A DNA stretch of 64,000 nucleotides from an uncultured Odoribacter sp. GTDB taxonomy: Bacteria > Bacteroidota > Bacteroidia > Bacteroidales > Marinifilaceae. How positions within the stretch are numbered: the stretch's first letter is position 1; each line of letters starts with the position of its first letter. Shown here piece after piece: positions 44,719-52,806 of this stretch. The stretch lies in the NCBI GenBank assembly GCA_944321145.1, contig CALUKF010000007.1, positions 17,065 through 81,064 of the forward strand. The letters run 5' to 3'. The notes below the pieces were generated by a model, which saw nothing but the letters and a program-made list of their open reading frames with translations, made no database searches and was not told where the DNA came from. The position numbers were made by a program, and so were the translations under genes.

Positions 44719-45719
44719 GCAAGACACCGACCCTCATATTACAGCAGCTCTCCATCGGGTACCGGGGGAAAAACAGCCACAAGACGGTGGCTGCAGGAAT
44801 TTCCGGCGCCATTTGCAGTGGGGAACTGACCTGCCTGTTGGGCACGAACGGGGTGGGCAAATCCACCCTGTTGCGCACGCTTTCGGCTTTCCAGCCCCCC
44901 TTGGAGGGCAACATCCTGCTGCAAGGCAAACCCTTGGCGAAATACAAGGACAAAGCCCTGTCCACCCTCGTCAGCGTGGTGCTCACGGAGAAATGCGACA
45001 TCCGCAACATGACCGTCCGCGAGCTGGTCGGCATGGGGCGCAGCCCGTACACCGGTTTCTGGGGCAGGCTCAGCCACGAGGACTTGGCTGTGGTGGACGC
45101 CGCCATCGACCGGGTCAACATCCGACCTTTGGCAGAACGCATGTTGCACACGCTGAGCGACGGAGAACGCCAGAAGGCGATGATTGCCAAAGCCCTGGCG
45201 CAAGAAACCCCGGTGATTATCCTGGACGAACCGACGGCATTCCTCGACTTCCCGAGCAAGGTGGAAATCATGCAGTTGCTCCACCGGCTGACCCGTGAGG
45301 CAGGCAAAACCATCTTCCTTTCCACCCACGACTTGGAGTTGGCACTCCAGATTGCCGACAAGATTTGGCTGATGGACAGGAACAAGGGCATCGTCGCAGG
45401 CACCCCCGAAGACCTCGCGCTCGACGGGCACCTCAGCGGTTTCTTTGCCAGCAAAGGCATCGCTTTCGACATGGAGACGGGGTTGTTCCGCATCACCAAC
45501 AACTACCGCCATGCAGTGCGCCTTGCGGGACACGGCTACCGCTATTCCTTGGTGCGCAAAGCCCTCCAACGCAATGAGATTCTGGCAAACCGCCACGTGG
45601 AATCGGACATTTGCATCGAAACGGGCGAAGGCTTCATCCTCTGCCACCCTGCAGCCCCTCCCCGCCCCTGCGCTTCCATCGAAGAATTGCTGGAAGCACT
45701 GTCCGCCGCTTTGGACTGA
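44715..45719 (+). CDS. btuD: ABC transporter ATP-binding protein (BtuD-like)
   Basis: 334 residues. Walker A LLGTNGVGKSTLL, Q-loop region LTEKCDIRNMTV, signature LSDGERQKAMIAKAL, Walker B VIILDEPTAFLDFPSK and switch His in FLSTHDLELA are all intact. Residues beyond about 255 form an extra C-terminal domain (MRF..NRHVESDICIETGEGF) not seen in E. coli BtuD but common in Bacteroidetes homologues. Energises the B12 importer. Confidence 0.92.
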   Translation: MSKTPTLILQQLSIGYRGKNSHKTVAAGISGAICSGELTCLLGTNGVGKSTLLRTLSAFQPPLEGNILLQGKPLAKYKDKALSTLVSVVLTEKCDIRNMTVRELVGMGRSPYTGFWGRLSHEDLAVVDAAIDRVNIRPLAERMLHTLSDGERQKAMIAKALAQETPVIILDEPTAFLDFPSKVEIMQLLHRLTREAGKTIFLSTHDLELALQIADKIWLMDRNKGIVAGTPEDLALDGHLSGFFASKGIAFDMETGLFRITNNYRHAVRLAGHGYRYSLVRKALQRNEILANRHVESDICIETGEGFILCHPAAPPRPCASIEELLEALSAALD

Positions 45720-45740
45720 GGCTTCGTGCAAGCGCAAAAA

Positions 45741-45768
45741 AGCCACGGTGATGGCAGAAACCGTGGCT
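45741..45768. terminator. Hairpin after the B12 importer
   Basis: AGCCACGGT / ACCGTGGCT, perfect 9-bp stem, 22 bp after the stop. The T run is on the minus-strand side (A6 precedes it on plus), so on the plus strand termination may be weak. Confidence 0.55.
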
Positions 45769-45839
45769 TCAGAAAGAAAACGTTAATCAATAAAATGAAT
45801 CATTCGACAACGACGTAAAGGTAAGTGCTTTCCTCCAAT

Positions 45840-45871
45840 GGGGAAATCCCCATAAATGGGTATTTTTCCCC
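45840..45871. repeat. Small palindrome upstream of a membrane ORF
   Basis: GGGGAAA...TTTTCCCC outer arms with inner CCCAT/ATGGG. Possible operator or RNA hairpin. The remaining sequence in 45769-45946 holds nothing else I recognise. Confidence 0.45.
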
Positions 45872-45946
45872 GGTTGCCCCCGAGATTGAAAAAGCAATTT
45901 TCCCCTTGCCAAATTAGAAAAATCTGCCTAACTTGCGCTTTCAAAT

Positions 45947-46186
45947 ATGGGAATGCCTATGAGCACTGATAAAAAGACTTTGGCTTTCATCGGATGGCTT
46001 GCTCTCCTCGCCATTGCCCTCTGGACGGACAAGCCCGCCCAAAAGCAAAGGCGTGCCCAAACCCCGCTGCTGTGCGACACGCTCCCCGGCAAACCGCAAC
46101 CCGACACGCCCTACCCCGTGGAATATCCCCCATCCCCTTGCGACACCGTGCCGGCAGATAGCTGCAAGGGAAGATTGACAGATTGA
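45947..46186 (+). CDS. Small hypothetical membrane protein
   Basis: 79 codons with two in-frame ATGs close by (45947, 45953, 45959). One hydrophobic segment (TLAFIGWLALLAIALW) near the N-terminus, then a Pro/Asp-rich tail with three cysteines and repeated DT/PxP pieces. No family recognised. It could be a real small envelope protein or chance; the only support is length, composition and strand agreement with neighbours. Confidence 0.4.
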   Translation: MGMPMSTDKKTLAFIGWLALLAIALWTDKPAQKQRRAQTPLLCDTLPGKPQPDTPYPVEYPPSPCDTVPADSCKGRLTD

Positions 46187-46232
46187 CAGATTCACAAACA
46201 AAAAATAATTGCATTACCCAAAATAAAGAGCC

Positions 46233-46703
46233 ATGAAACTAAAACTTATCACAATCATGATTGCGCTGCTATGGAGAGGAATGGCAGACGTATGCTATGG
46301 ACAGGAGACGGAACTGAAAGATACGAACGATATTTCATCCAGGCTTTCCAAACGTATATTTCCGAACGACAGCCTGAAAGGAGAAGAAATATACATGATT
46401 GTAGACAGCATGCCGTCATTTCTGGATTATGATAACCCATTTGAAGCCAAGCAATGGATTCGGAAAAAATTCTACGAACTATACCCAATGGGCTGCGAGA
46501 TTTATACGAAAGTTTTTGTGGAATTTATTGTTGAAAAGGATGGGTCGTTGAGCAATGTAAGGGTTGTCAAAGGAAAATATGAAGAGATCAATGAGGTAGC
46601 GGTGCGTCTAGTAAAGCTAATGCCCAAATGGAATCCGGGCAAACAGGATGGGAAACCTGTACGGGTTAGTTTTATCCTTCCCATTACTTTTGATTTCTTT
46701 TAG
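46233..46703 (+). CDS. Periplasmic TonB C-terminal-domain protein
   Basis: 156 residues with a signal peptide (cut near DVCYGQ). The second half matches the TonB/energy-transducer C-terminal fold: IYTKVFVEFIVEKDGSLSNVRVVKGKYEEINEVAVRLVKLMPKWNPGKQDGKPVRVSFILPITF in outline, including the VxFxVxxDGxxxxxxV and WxPGxxxGxxVxVxxxxPxxF patterns. There is no N-terminal membrane anchor or Pro-rich spacer, so it is a free domain rather than a working TonB. Role unknown. Confidence 0.8.
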   Translation: MKLKLITIMIALLWRGMADVCYGQETELKDTNDISSRLSKRIFPNDSLKGEEIYMIVDSMPSFLDYDNPFEAKQWIRKKFYELYPMGCEIYTKVFVEFIVEKDGSLSNVRVVKGKYEEINEVAVRLVKLMPKWNPGKQDGKPVRVSFILPITFDFF

Positions 46704-46726
46704 CAAATATGATATAAATACAGACC

Positions 46727-47479
46727 ATGATTACAAAGATGATAGAGCGGAGGACGATCCGCAAATACCGGCAGGAGGAAGTGCCGGAGAGCCTGGTAGA
46801 GGAATTGTTGAGGGTGGCAGTAAGGGCATCGAACACAGGGAATATGCAGTTGTACAGCGTAATTGAGACACGGGACGAAGCGGAGAAAGCACGGCTGCAA
46901 GAGGCGCATTTCGGGCAACCGATGGTGACGGAAGCCCCGGTGGTGCTGACATTCTGTGCCGATGCAAACCGTTTCACCCAATGGGCACGGGAGGGAAAGG
47001 CAGAAGCAGGCTTCGGCAATTTGCAGATGTTCATCGCAGCCACCATTGACACGTGCCTTTTCGCAGAAGCATTTGCCGAGGCAGCAGAAGAAAAAGGGCT
47101 GGGATTGTGCTATCTGGGGACAACTGCTTACAACGCAGGGGAAATCGGGCGGATATTGGAAGTGCCACAATTGGTGGTACCCATTGTCACCATCACGCTT
47201 GGGTATCCGGCAGAACCGCTGCCCGAACGTTCAGACCGTTTGCCCTTGGAAGCCGTGATACACAAGGGAATGTATCACGATTACACACCCGAGGACATTC
47301 GCAAGTATTACCACGAGAAGGAAAGTTTGGAGGAAAGCCGGTATTTTGTGGAGCTGAACCACAAGGAGACGTTGGCACAAGTATATACCGACCTCCGTTA
47401 CCCAAAAGCGAACAATGAGCGTTATTCAGCCTTGCTCATGGAAACACTGAGAGAGCAAGGCTTCACAATAAACGGCTAA
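46727..47479 (+). CDS. Nitroreductase family FMN-dependent NAD(P)H oxidoreductase
   Basis: 250 residues. ERRTIRKYRQEEVPESLVEELL at the N-terminus, ASNTGNMQLYSVI (FMN contact) and EEKGLGLCYLGTTAYNAGEIGRILEVPQLVVPIVTITLGYP mark the NfsA/FRP branch of nitroreductases. Such enzymes reduce flavins, nitroaromatics or quinones with NAD(P)H. Starts 23 bp after the TonB-domain gene. No specific substrate can be assigned. Confidence 0.9.
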   Translation: MITKMIERRTIRKYRQEEVPESLVEELLRVAVRASNTGNMQLYSVIETRDEAEKARLQEAHFGQPMVTEAPVVLTFCADANRFTQWAREGKAEAGFGNLQMFIAATIDTCLFAEAFAEAAEEKGLGLCYLGTTAYNAGEIGRILEVPQLVVPIVTITLGYPAEPLPERSDRLPLEAVIHKGMYHDYTPEDIRKYYHEKESLEESRYFVELNHKETLAQVYTDLRYPKANNERYSALLMETLREQGFTING

Positions 47480-47534
47480 TGACAAACGATGAGGGACACT
47501 CCCCTTATCGTCCACAAAACAGCATTCCCCTGTT

Positions 47535-48014
47535 TCAAACCTGCCATCCATCCAGATCTTCTTCCTCCGTCGGGTCCTGCGGCGATTCAGAAGACAGAAT
47601 GGCATTTTCTTGAGTGCAAGCCTCCTGTGCAGCTGCTTGACGCTGGCGGACAAGTTCTTGCGCAGCCTCAAGAAGACGGCGGTATTCGGGCTTGGGGAGC
47701 TGTTTTTTTGCCACTTCCATGAAGACAGATGCCAAATAACGGTCGGATTTGACTTCACGGGGACTTTTCCACTTGCCTTCTTCTTTCAACTGCAAATCAT
47801 AAAGGCTCATGCGGCTTTTGCAGAGAAGGCGGAGGGAATAGAGGATGGCACGCGCTTTTTTCTGATTACGGGACAGTTCGGGGTAGTTCGCCGTGCGGAG
47901 ATTGAACTCCACAATTTCCGCCTCGATTTCCCTGCGCCAACCCATGACGACATCCATGTCCTCTTCGTTGTTAATCATTTCATCGGAAATGCCAAGTTTC
48001 TTATTGTATATCAT
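47535..48014 (-). CDS. Hypothetical cytoplasmic protein
   Basis: 159 residues, helical and charged, with a low-complexity Gln/Ala/Glu end (EAAQELVRQRQAAAQEAC..., then EEEDLDGWQV). No signal peptide or membrane segment and no recognised domain. It is 2 bp from the upstream membrane protein gene on the same strand, so the two and perhaps the acyl-CoA synthetase gene form one operon. Confidence 0.6.
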   Translation of the reverse strand: MIYNKKLGISDEMINNEEDMDVVMGWRREIEAEIVEFNLRTANYPELSRNQKKARAILYSLRLLCKSRMSLYDLQLKEEGKWKSPREVKSDRYLASVFMEVAKKQLPKPEYRRLLEAAQELVRQRQAAAQEACTQENAILSSESPQDPTEEEDLDGWQV

Positions 48015-48016
48015 AG

Positions 48017-48721
48017 CTACTTCGTTTTTACGTTAGACTTCCGTGCACCTATTGCCAGAAGAACACCCAATACGACTCCTAACAGGGCAGCACAAAGCAC
48101 CCGAGAATTACCGGGCAAGAGAAAGGTAACCGTATGCGCCGGGAACCAGAAGAAAGGAATGGTCTTCTTGAACACAAATCCCCACAAGGCATGCCAGTTC
48201 AACCCGGACATCACGTCGCCCATGCGGATGGGCGTGAAGAAACCACGGAGCGTGCCGCCGGTGGCAAGGATATGAGTGTCTGTAATCTTGTGCAACGTCA
48301 TGAATACCGGCGCAAAGAAAGTGTTCATGCTGACCGAAACGATGAATGCCACGAAGGCTTTGCGCCAGGAAATCCCCTCGCCTTGGAACACAGCCACAGC
48401 GTCGTCCATGCCAAGGTATTGCAGGAACACGGGGGTACCGTTCGAGAAAATGACCATCGCCGCATTGATGCCCATGCCGAGAATCCCCCATACGAGCATG
48501 CGGGGCAATATGCCGAACCCCCGGCGGACATATAGTCCCGTAGAGATGCGCAAGCCTATCATTTCCCCAAGGGTCGAGAGGATGGCAAACTTGATGAAGC
48601 TCATCACCATGCCGTGCTCCGCATTGAACGTATGGTAAAAGCGGAATACCGGCTCACTTATAAAAAAGGGTAGCAGCACGACTGCTACCCCCAATATGAA
48701 TATAACGTCCTGTTTTTTCAT
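48017..48721 (-). CDS. Conserved membrane protein, Mpv17/PMP22-like end
   Basis: 234 residues from ATG 48721 (MKKQDVIFILGVAVVLLPFFIS); the open frame continues 16 codons into the neighbouring gene. About five membrane helices. The C-terminal WFPAHTVTFLLPGNSRVLCAALLG resembles the W-P-x-x-Q-x-x-N-F-x-x-V-P-x-x-x-R pattern of Mpv17/PMP22 proteins, though Gln and Asn are replaced by His and Thr. That similarity is by eye only. Function unknown. Its start lies 7 bp from the synthetase stop. Confidence 0.65.
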   Translation of the reverse strand: MKKQDVIFILGVAVVLLPFFISEPVFRFYHTFNAEHGMVMSFIKFAILSTLGEMIGLRISTGLYVRRGFGILPRMLVWGILGMGINAAMVIFSNGTPVFLQYLGMDDAVAVFQGEGISWRKAFVAFIVSVSMNTFFAPVFMTLHKITDTHILATGGTLRGFFTPIRMGDVMSGLNWHALWGFVFKKTIPFFWFPAHTVTFLLPGNSRVLCAALLGVVLGVLLAIGARKSNVKTK

Positions 48722-48728
48722 CACGCAC

Positions 48729-50786
48729 TTATTTCTCGATACGGATACGGGCATCCACAGCCACCACATTTTCCTTGTTGCCCAAAAGCGGGTTCAAGTC
48801 CATCTCGAAGATTTCGGGAGCCGCCTGCACGAGCATGGATACACGGGCTACCGCCTCGGCAAAACGCTGCTCGTTGACCGGTTCCTGTCCACGCACGCCT
48901 TGGATAATCTTGTAAGATTTCAGGCTGCGAATCATATCCAATGCCTCCAGTTGTGAAATCGGAGCCAAGCCCGCCTTCACGTCCTTCAGCACCTCGATGA
49001 AGATGCCGCCCAAACCGCAGAGCACCATGTGCCCGAACTTATCCTCGCGTTTGGCACCGATGAACACTTCCGTGCCGGACAACTGTTGCGCCAACATCAC
49101 GGCGTGGGTATCTTTGATTTGCATCATGCGGCGGAACTCGCTGCGCACCGTAGCTTCATCACGCACATTCAGCGTCACGCCGCCCACATCCGACTTGTGG
49201 ACAGGTCCCACCACCTTCATTACAAGCGGGAAACCGATGGACTTTGCAAGAGTTACAATCTCTTCCTCCGTATCTGCCACACCCTCCTTGGCACGGGCAA
49301 TGCCGGCAGCATCCAGCAATTCGTGTATCTGCCCGGGAGCCAAATAACCGTTCTCTGCCTTATCAATGACGGCACGGATACGGGCTTTGTCCACTTGGGG
49401 CAATTCCGGATTCGCCGGCTGGGGAGCAGGCGTCCGTTGGATTTTGCACAACGCATTGCCGAAGTTCACCTCAAACGGGAAATACACTCCGCCCTCGCGT
49501 ACAAATTCCTCAATCTCGTCCTTCACCACCATGGACGACGGGAATATCGGATAAATCGGCTTGTCGGAAGCCGCAATTTTCTCACGCAATACCTTATATA
49601 CATCATAAACAGGGAACAAGCCCGGGCTACCGAATATCACAGCAATGCCGTCGATGTTATGGAAATCATTCTGGCAAGCATCGAGGATAATGCCTAACTG
49701 CTCAGCCGTTCCCGTTGCCAAGAAGTCAATGGGGTTGCCCACGGACGAGCCGTTGAACAGCTTCGAGAGCAATTCCTCAGCCTTTGGACCTTCCAAGTGG
49801 GGAATCTCCATGCCACCGTCCGACAGCGCGTCGGTCAGCATCACGGCAGGTCCGCCTGCGTGGGTCACAATTGCCATATTCTTGCCCTTCAATTCAGGAT
49901 AAGTGAAGATAGCTGCCACCGTTGCCAGCTCGTCACGCCCGTTGCAACGCACAATGCCCGCCTTGCGGAAGAGCGCTTCCACTGCCACATCAGAGCTTGC
50001 CAATGCCCCCGTGTGCGAAGAAGCCGCCCGGCTTCCTGCTGCCGAACCGCCCGATTTGATGGCAGCAATGCGGCATCCCTTGCGAATCAGGGAAGAAGCA
50101 TGCTTCAAGAGCTTCATCGGCTTGTCGATGCTCTCCACATACATCAATTTGATGCGCGAACTGGTCTCTGGGTCAAACGATTCGTCCCAATACTCCAAGA
50201 CTTCCTCCACGCCCAACTGTGCAGAGTTGCCCACGGAGAACACACTCGAAAACTTCACGCCTTTCTGCATGCCGGCGTCCATGATGAACAACGCCGTTGC
50301 ACCGGAACCCGACACCAAATCTACGCCCTTCGGGTCTAACTTCGGGATAGGGGTCGTGAACACGCCGTTATAATTCGTGGTCAGCACACCGATGCAATTC
50401 GGTCCAATCAATGCCCCGTCCACGGAATTCACCGTCTCGACAATTTGTTTCTCCAATGCCTTCCCCTCAGCGTTCTCTTCGCTAAATCCGGCGGAGAGAA
50501 TCACGAAAGCCCGCGTATTTTTCTGCTTTGCCAACACCTCGACGGTAGCGGGGCAATACTTGGCAGCAATGGCGATAATCGCACATTCCACCTCCGGCAG
50601 GTCCTCCGCCTTGCGGTAGGACTTCACGCCCTGCACCTCGTCCAACTTCGGGTTCACCACATAAAGCTCTCCCTTGAACTGCCCGTCCAAAAGGTTTTTC
50701 AACACTTTGCCTCCCGGCTTCTGGATATCATCCGAACCTCCCACCACCACAATGCTGGAAGGGTTTAATAACTGTCTGTTTATCAT
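48729..50786 (-). CDS. ADP-forming acetate/acyl-CoA synthetase (fused alpha-beta)
   Basis: 685 residues. N-terminal CoA-binding domain (INRQLLNPSSIVVVGGSDDIQKPGGKVLKNL). Succinyl-CoA-synthetase-like core with SAGFSEENAEG and the catalytic-His neighbourhood SRAASSHTGALASSDVAVEALFRKAGI (about 252-278). A C-terminal ATP-grasp half (LAKSIGFPLVMKVVGPVHKSDVGGVTLNV... about 510-685). Enzymes of this type make ATP from acetyl- or other acyl-CoA in anaerobes. The acyl specificity is not visible. Confidence 0.9.
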   Translation of the reverse strand: MINRQLLNPSSIVVVGGSDDIQKPGGKVLKNLLDGQFKGELYVVNPKLDEVQGVKSYRKAEDLPEVECAIIAIAAKYCPATVEVLAKQKNTRAFVILSAGFSEENAEGKALEKQIVETVNSVDGALIGPNCIGVLTTNYNGVFTTPIPKLDPKGVDLVSGSGATALFIMDAGMQKGVKFSSVFSVGNSAQLGVEEVLEYWDESFDPETSSRIKLMYVESIDKPMKLLKHASSLIRKGCRIAAIKSGGSAAGSRAASSHTGALASSDVAVEALFRKAGIVRCNGRDELATVAAIFTYPELKGKNMAIVTHAGGPAVMLTDALSDGGMEIPHLEGPKAEELLSKLFNGSSVGNPIDFLATGTAEQLGIILDACQNDFHNIDGIAVIFGSPGLFPVYDVYKVLREKIAASDKPIYPIFPSSMVVKDEIEEFVREGGVYFPFEVNFGNALCKIQRTPAPQPANPELPQVDKARIRAVIDKAENGYLAPGQIHELLDAAGIARAKEGVADTEEEIVTLAKSIGFPLVMKVVGPVHKSDVGGVTLNVRDEATVRSEFRRMMQIKDTHAVMLAQQLSGTEVFIGAKREDKFGHMVLCGLGGIFIEVLKDVKAGLAPISQLEALDMIRSLKSYKIIQGVRGQEPVNEQRFAEAVARVSMLVQAAPEIFEMDLNPLLGNKENVVAVDARIRIEK

Positions 50787-50797
50787 ATCTCTATATC

Positions 50798-51811
50798 TTA
50801 CACTTTTTCAAAAAAACGCAAAAACTCCATGACCTTCAGCATCATATTCTTTGCACCCGTATAGAACGGCACCCGCTGGTGGATTGTCTCCGGCTGCAAA
50901 TCCAAGATGCGGCGCTCGCCATCCGTTGCCAGTCCCCCCGCCTGCTCGGCAATGAAGGCAATCGGGTTGCACTCATACAGCAGGCGCAACTTGCCCGTCG
51001 GGTGGCTATTGGTCTCCGGATAAATAAAGATGCCGCCCTTCAACAAATTGCGATGGAAATCCGCCACGAGCGAACCGATATAGCGCGACGTATAAGGACG
51101 TTTCGTCCGCTTGTCTGTCTCCTGGCAATACTTGATATACTTCTTCACGCCCACAGGGAACTTCTCATAATTCCCCTCATTGATAGAATAAATCGTCCCA
51201 TCCTCCGGCGTACGGATATTCGGGTGCGAAAGGCAAAACTCGCCGATAGACGTGTCGAGCGTGAACCCGTTCACCCCGTTGCCCGTCGTATACACCAGCA
51301 TGGTCGACGAACCGTAAATCACATACCCCGCCGCCAGCTGCTCGCAGCCCGCTTGCAGGAAATCCTCTATCTGCGCCACCTCGCCAATGGGCGACTTGCG
51401 GTGGTATATGGAGAAAATCGTGCCGATAGACACATTCACGTCAATATTGGACGAACCGTCCAGCGGGTCCATGCAAAAGATATACTTGCCGTCGCGCGAC
51501 ATTCCTTCCTCAAACACCACAATATCCTGATTCTCCTCCGACGCGATGCCGCAACATACGCCGCTCGCCTTCAATTCGGCAATAAACGTCTCATTGGCAT
51601 ACACATCCAACTTCTGCTGGTCTTCGCCCTGCACATTCTCCGTGCCGGCACGTCCCAATATATCCACCAACCCCGCCTTATTCACCTCACGATGCACCTT
51701 CTTGGCAGCAATGCCCACATGATGCAACAAACACGAGAAACCTCCCGTCGCTTCCGGCACTTCCGCCTGTTTCTCAATTACAAACTGATTAAGAGTCGTC
51801 ACTTTATTCAT
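50798..51811 (-). CDS. fbp: Fructose-1,6-bisphosphatase class I
   Basis: 337 residues. [25 protein letters not shown] (about 115-139) contains the metal-binding [10 protein letters not shown] motif of class I FBPase, and [21 protein letters not shown] matches the substrate site. It opens gluconeogenesis by hydrolysing fructose-1,6-bisphosphate. -7 box at 51840. The gap to the synthetase gene is 11 bp, so both may share a transcript. Confidence 0.96.
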   Translation of the reverse strand: MNKVTTLNQFVIEKQAEVPEATGGFSCLLHHVGIAAKKVHREVNKAGLVDILGRAGTENVQGEDQQKLDVYANETFIAELKASGVCCGIASEENQDIVVFEEGMSRDGKYIFCMDPLDGSSNIDVNVSIGTIFSIYHRKSPIGEVAQIEDFLQAGCEQLAAGYVIYGSSTMLVYTTGNGVNGFTLDTSIGEFCLSHPNIRTPEDGTIYSINEGNYEKFPVGVKKYIKYCQETDKRTKRPYTSRYIGSLVADFHRNLLKGGIFIYPETNSHPTGKLRLLYECNPIAFIAEQAGGLATDGERRILDLQPETIHQRVPFYTGAKNMMLKVMEFLRFFEKV

Positions 51812-51839
51812 GGATTCAGATTGATTTTATTAGTGCCGA

Positions 51840-51847
51840 CAAAGATA
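51840..51847 (-). promoter_or_regulatory. Promoter -7 box of fbp
   Basis: TATCTTTG on the minus strand, 28 bp before the start codon. The stretch 51850-52090 upstream is otherwise featureless AT-rich sequence. Confidence 0.65.
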
Positions 51848-52136
51848 AAATGATAAATCGTAATCCACAAACGTTTCCACCTATTTCCTGCAGAAAAGAT
51901 GCGCTTTTTCTCCTCAACACACGAATTTTTGCCAAATCTTGCAGCATTCCTCCCAATCGGTTCTAAACCCTCCATTTTCCAGCCCTCTCCCACACCACAG
52001 GAAATACATACTGCCTCTGGAGCATCAGCCCAATTACCCAAAATATCTATAAAATATTTTACATTTGCATCATTATTTTATACATTTTGTTCATTCCTCC
52101 ATTCTCCCTCATGTTCAGCACCTTTCCCCCTTCCTT

Positions 52137-52230
52137 ACGACTATCATCTACGAGTCATCTCCGATTCACTAACGAGTCATTAACGTTAAAAAGTAGTAAA
52201 TGATTCGTTACTAAAAAGTAGTATTCTTAC
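52137..52230. repeat. 11/22-bp-phased array C
   Basis: CGAGTCATCTC (52151) and CGAGTCATTAA (52173) lie 22 bp apart with a diverged CGATTCAC unit (52162) between. CGTTAAAAAGT (52184) and CGTTACTAAAA (52206) are also 22 bp apart. AAAAAGTAGTA occurs twice (52188, 52213). ACTAACGAGTCATT (52168) and AATGATTCGTTACT (52199) form a dyad centred at 52190 with 12 of 14 matches. Purine/pyrimidine-rich flanks (52107-52137 C-rich, 52243-52273 G-rich) extend the symmetry loosely. Confidence 0.7.
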
Positions 52231-52369
52231 TTGTCAGAGTCTGAGGGAGGGAAAAGGGAAGGGGAACGGCAGGGAAAAGGGAAGAAAAGCAGGACGCGCT
52301 TGGCATTGCAAAAGCAATCAAGCACGAATCAAAGCCCTATTTTCAGGAAAATACACGCTGCACGCCATG

Positions 52370-52412
52370 CTAATCGAAAAAAGTGTCACTACATGACAGT
52401 TTTTTCGATTAG
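52370..52412. promoter_or_regulatory. Long near-perfect hairpin upstream of the hydrogenase operon
   Basis: CTAATCGAAAAAA and TTTTTTCGATTAG are perfect arms of 13 bp; inside them TGTCA/TGACA adds 5 more pairs after one G-G mismatch, with a 5-nt loop. It lies about 105 bp upstream of the -7 box of the hydrogenase operon. It could be a bidirectional terminator, an operator or a relic of a mobile element end. Confidence 0.6.
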
Positions 52413-52517
52413 GGCGGTGCGGAGCGGGGAAGCGCCGGCTTCCGTTGAATGAGTCTAAATTTGCGGTATCCTTGGGTGAAAACGATTGTTTGTTGAGAGA
52501 TTCCCCTATCCTTTCAC

Positions 52518-52525
52518 TATATTTG
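52518..52525 (+). promoter_or_regulatory. Promoter -7 box of the hydrogenase operon
   Basis: TATATTTG, 16 bp before ATG 52542. Confidence 0.65.
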
Positions 52526-52541
52526 CCAAAAAAAGAACAGT

Positions 52542-52802
52542 ATGCATACCATTCAGATTTGTCTTGGCAGTTCCTGTTATTCCAGAGGGAACAACACCCA
52601 TTTGGGGGTGATACGGAAGTATATTGCAGAGCACGGGCTGGAAGCGGAAATCGCTTTCTCGGGGCATTTGTGCGAGAATTTGTGCAGCGAAGGTCCTATC
52701 CTGCGGATTGACGAGAAGGTGTACAAGGAGGTGAACCTCTCCAGCCTGTACCGCATCCTGGAAGAGCTGAAAAGCAAAGACGATGTAACCTCAAATCCTT
52801 GA
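52542..52802 (+). CDS. Thioredoxin-like [2Fe-2S] ferredoxin (NuoE-like)
   Basis: 86 residues. CLGSSC near the N-terminus and CENLC in the middle give the four cysteines of the thioredoxin-fold [2Fe-2S] cluster seen in NuoE and HydC-type proteins. First gene of a five-gene plus-strand operon; the next start is 4 bp after its stop. It should pass electrons to or from the hydrogenase-like proteins. Confidence 0.85.
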   Translation: MHTIQICLGSSCYSRGNNTHLGVIRKYIAEHGLEAEIAFSGHLCENLCSEGPILRIDEKVYKEVNLSSLYRILEELKSKDDVTSNP

Positions 52803-52806
52803 CGCC

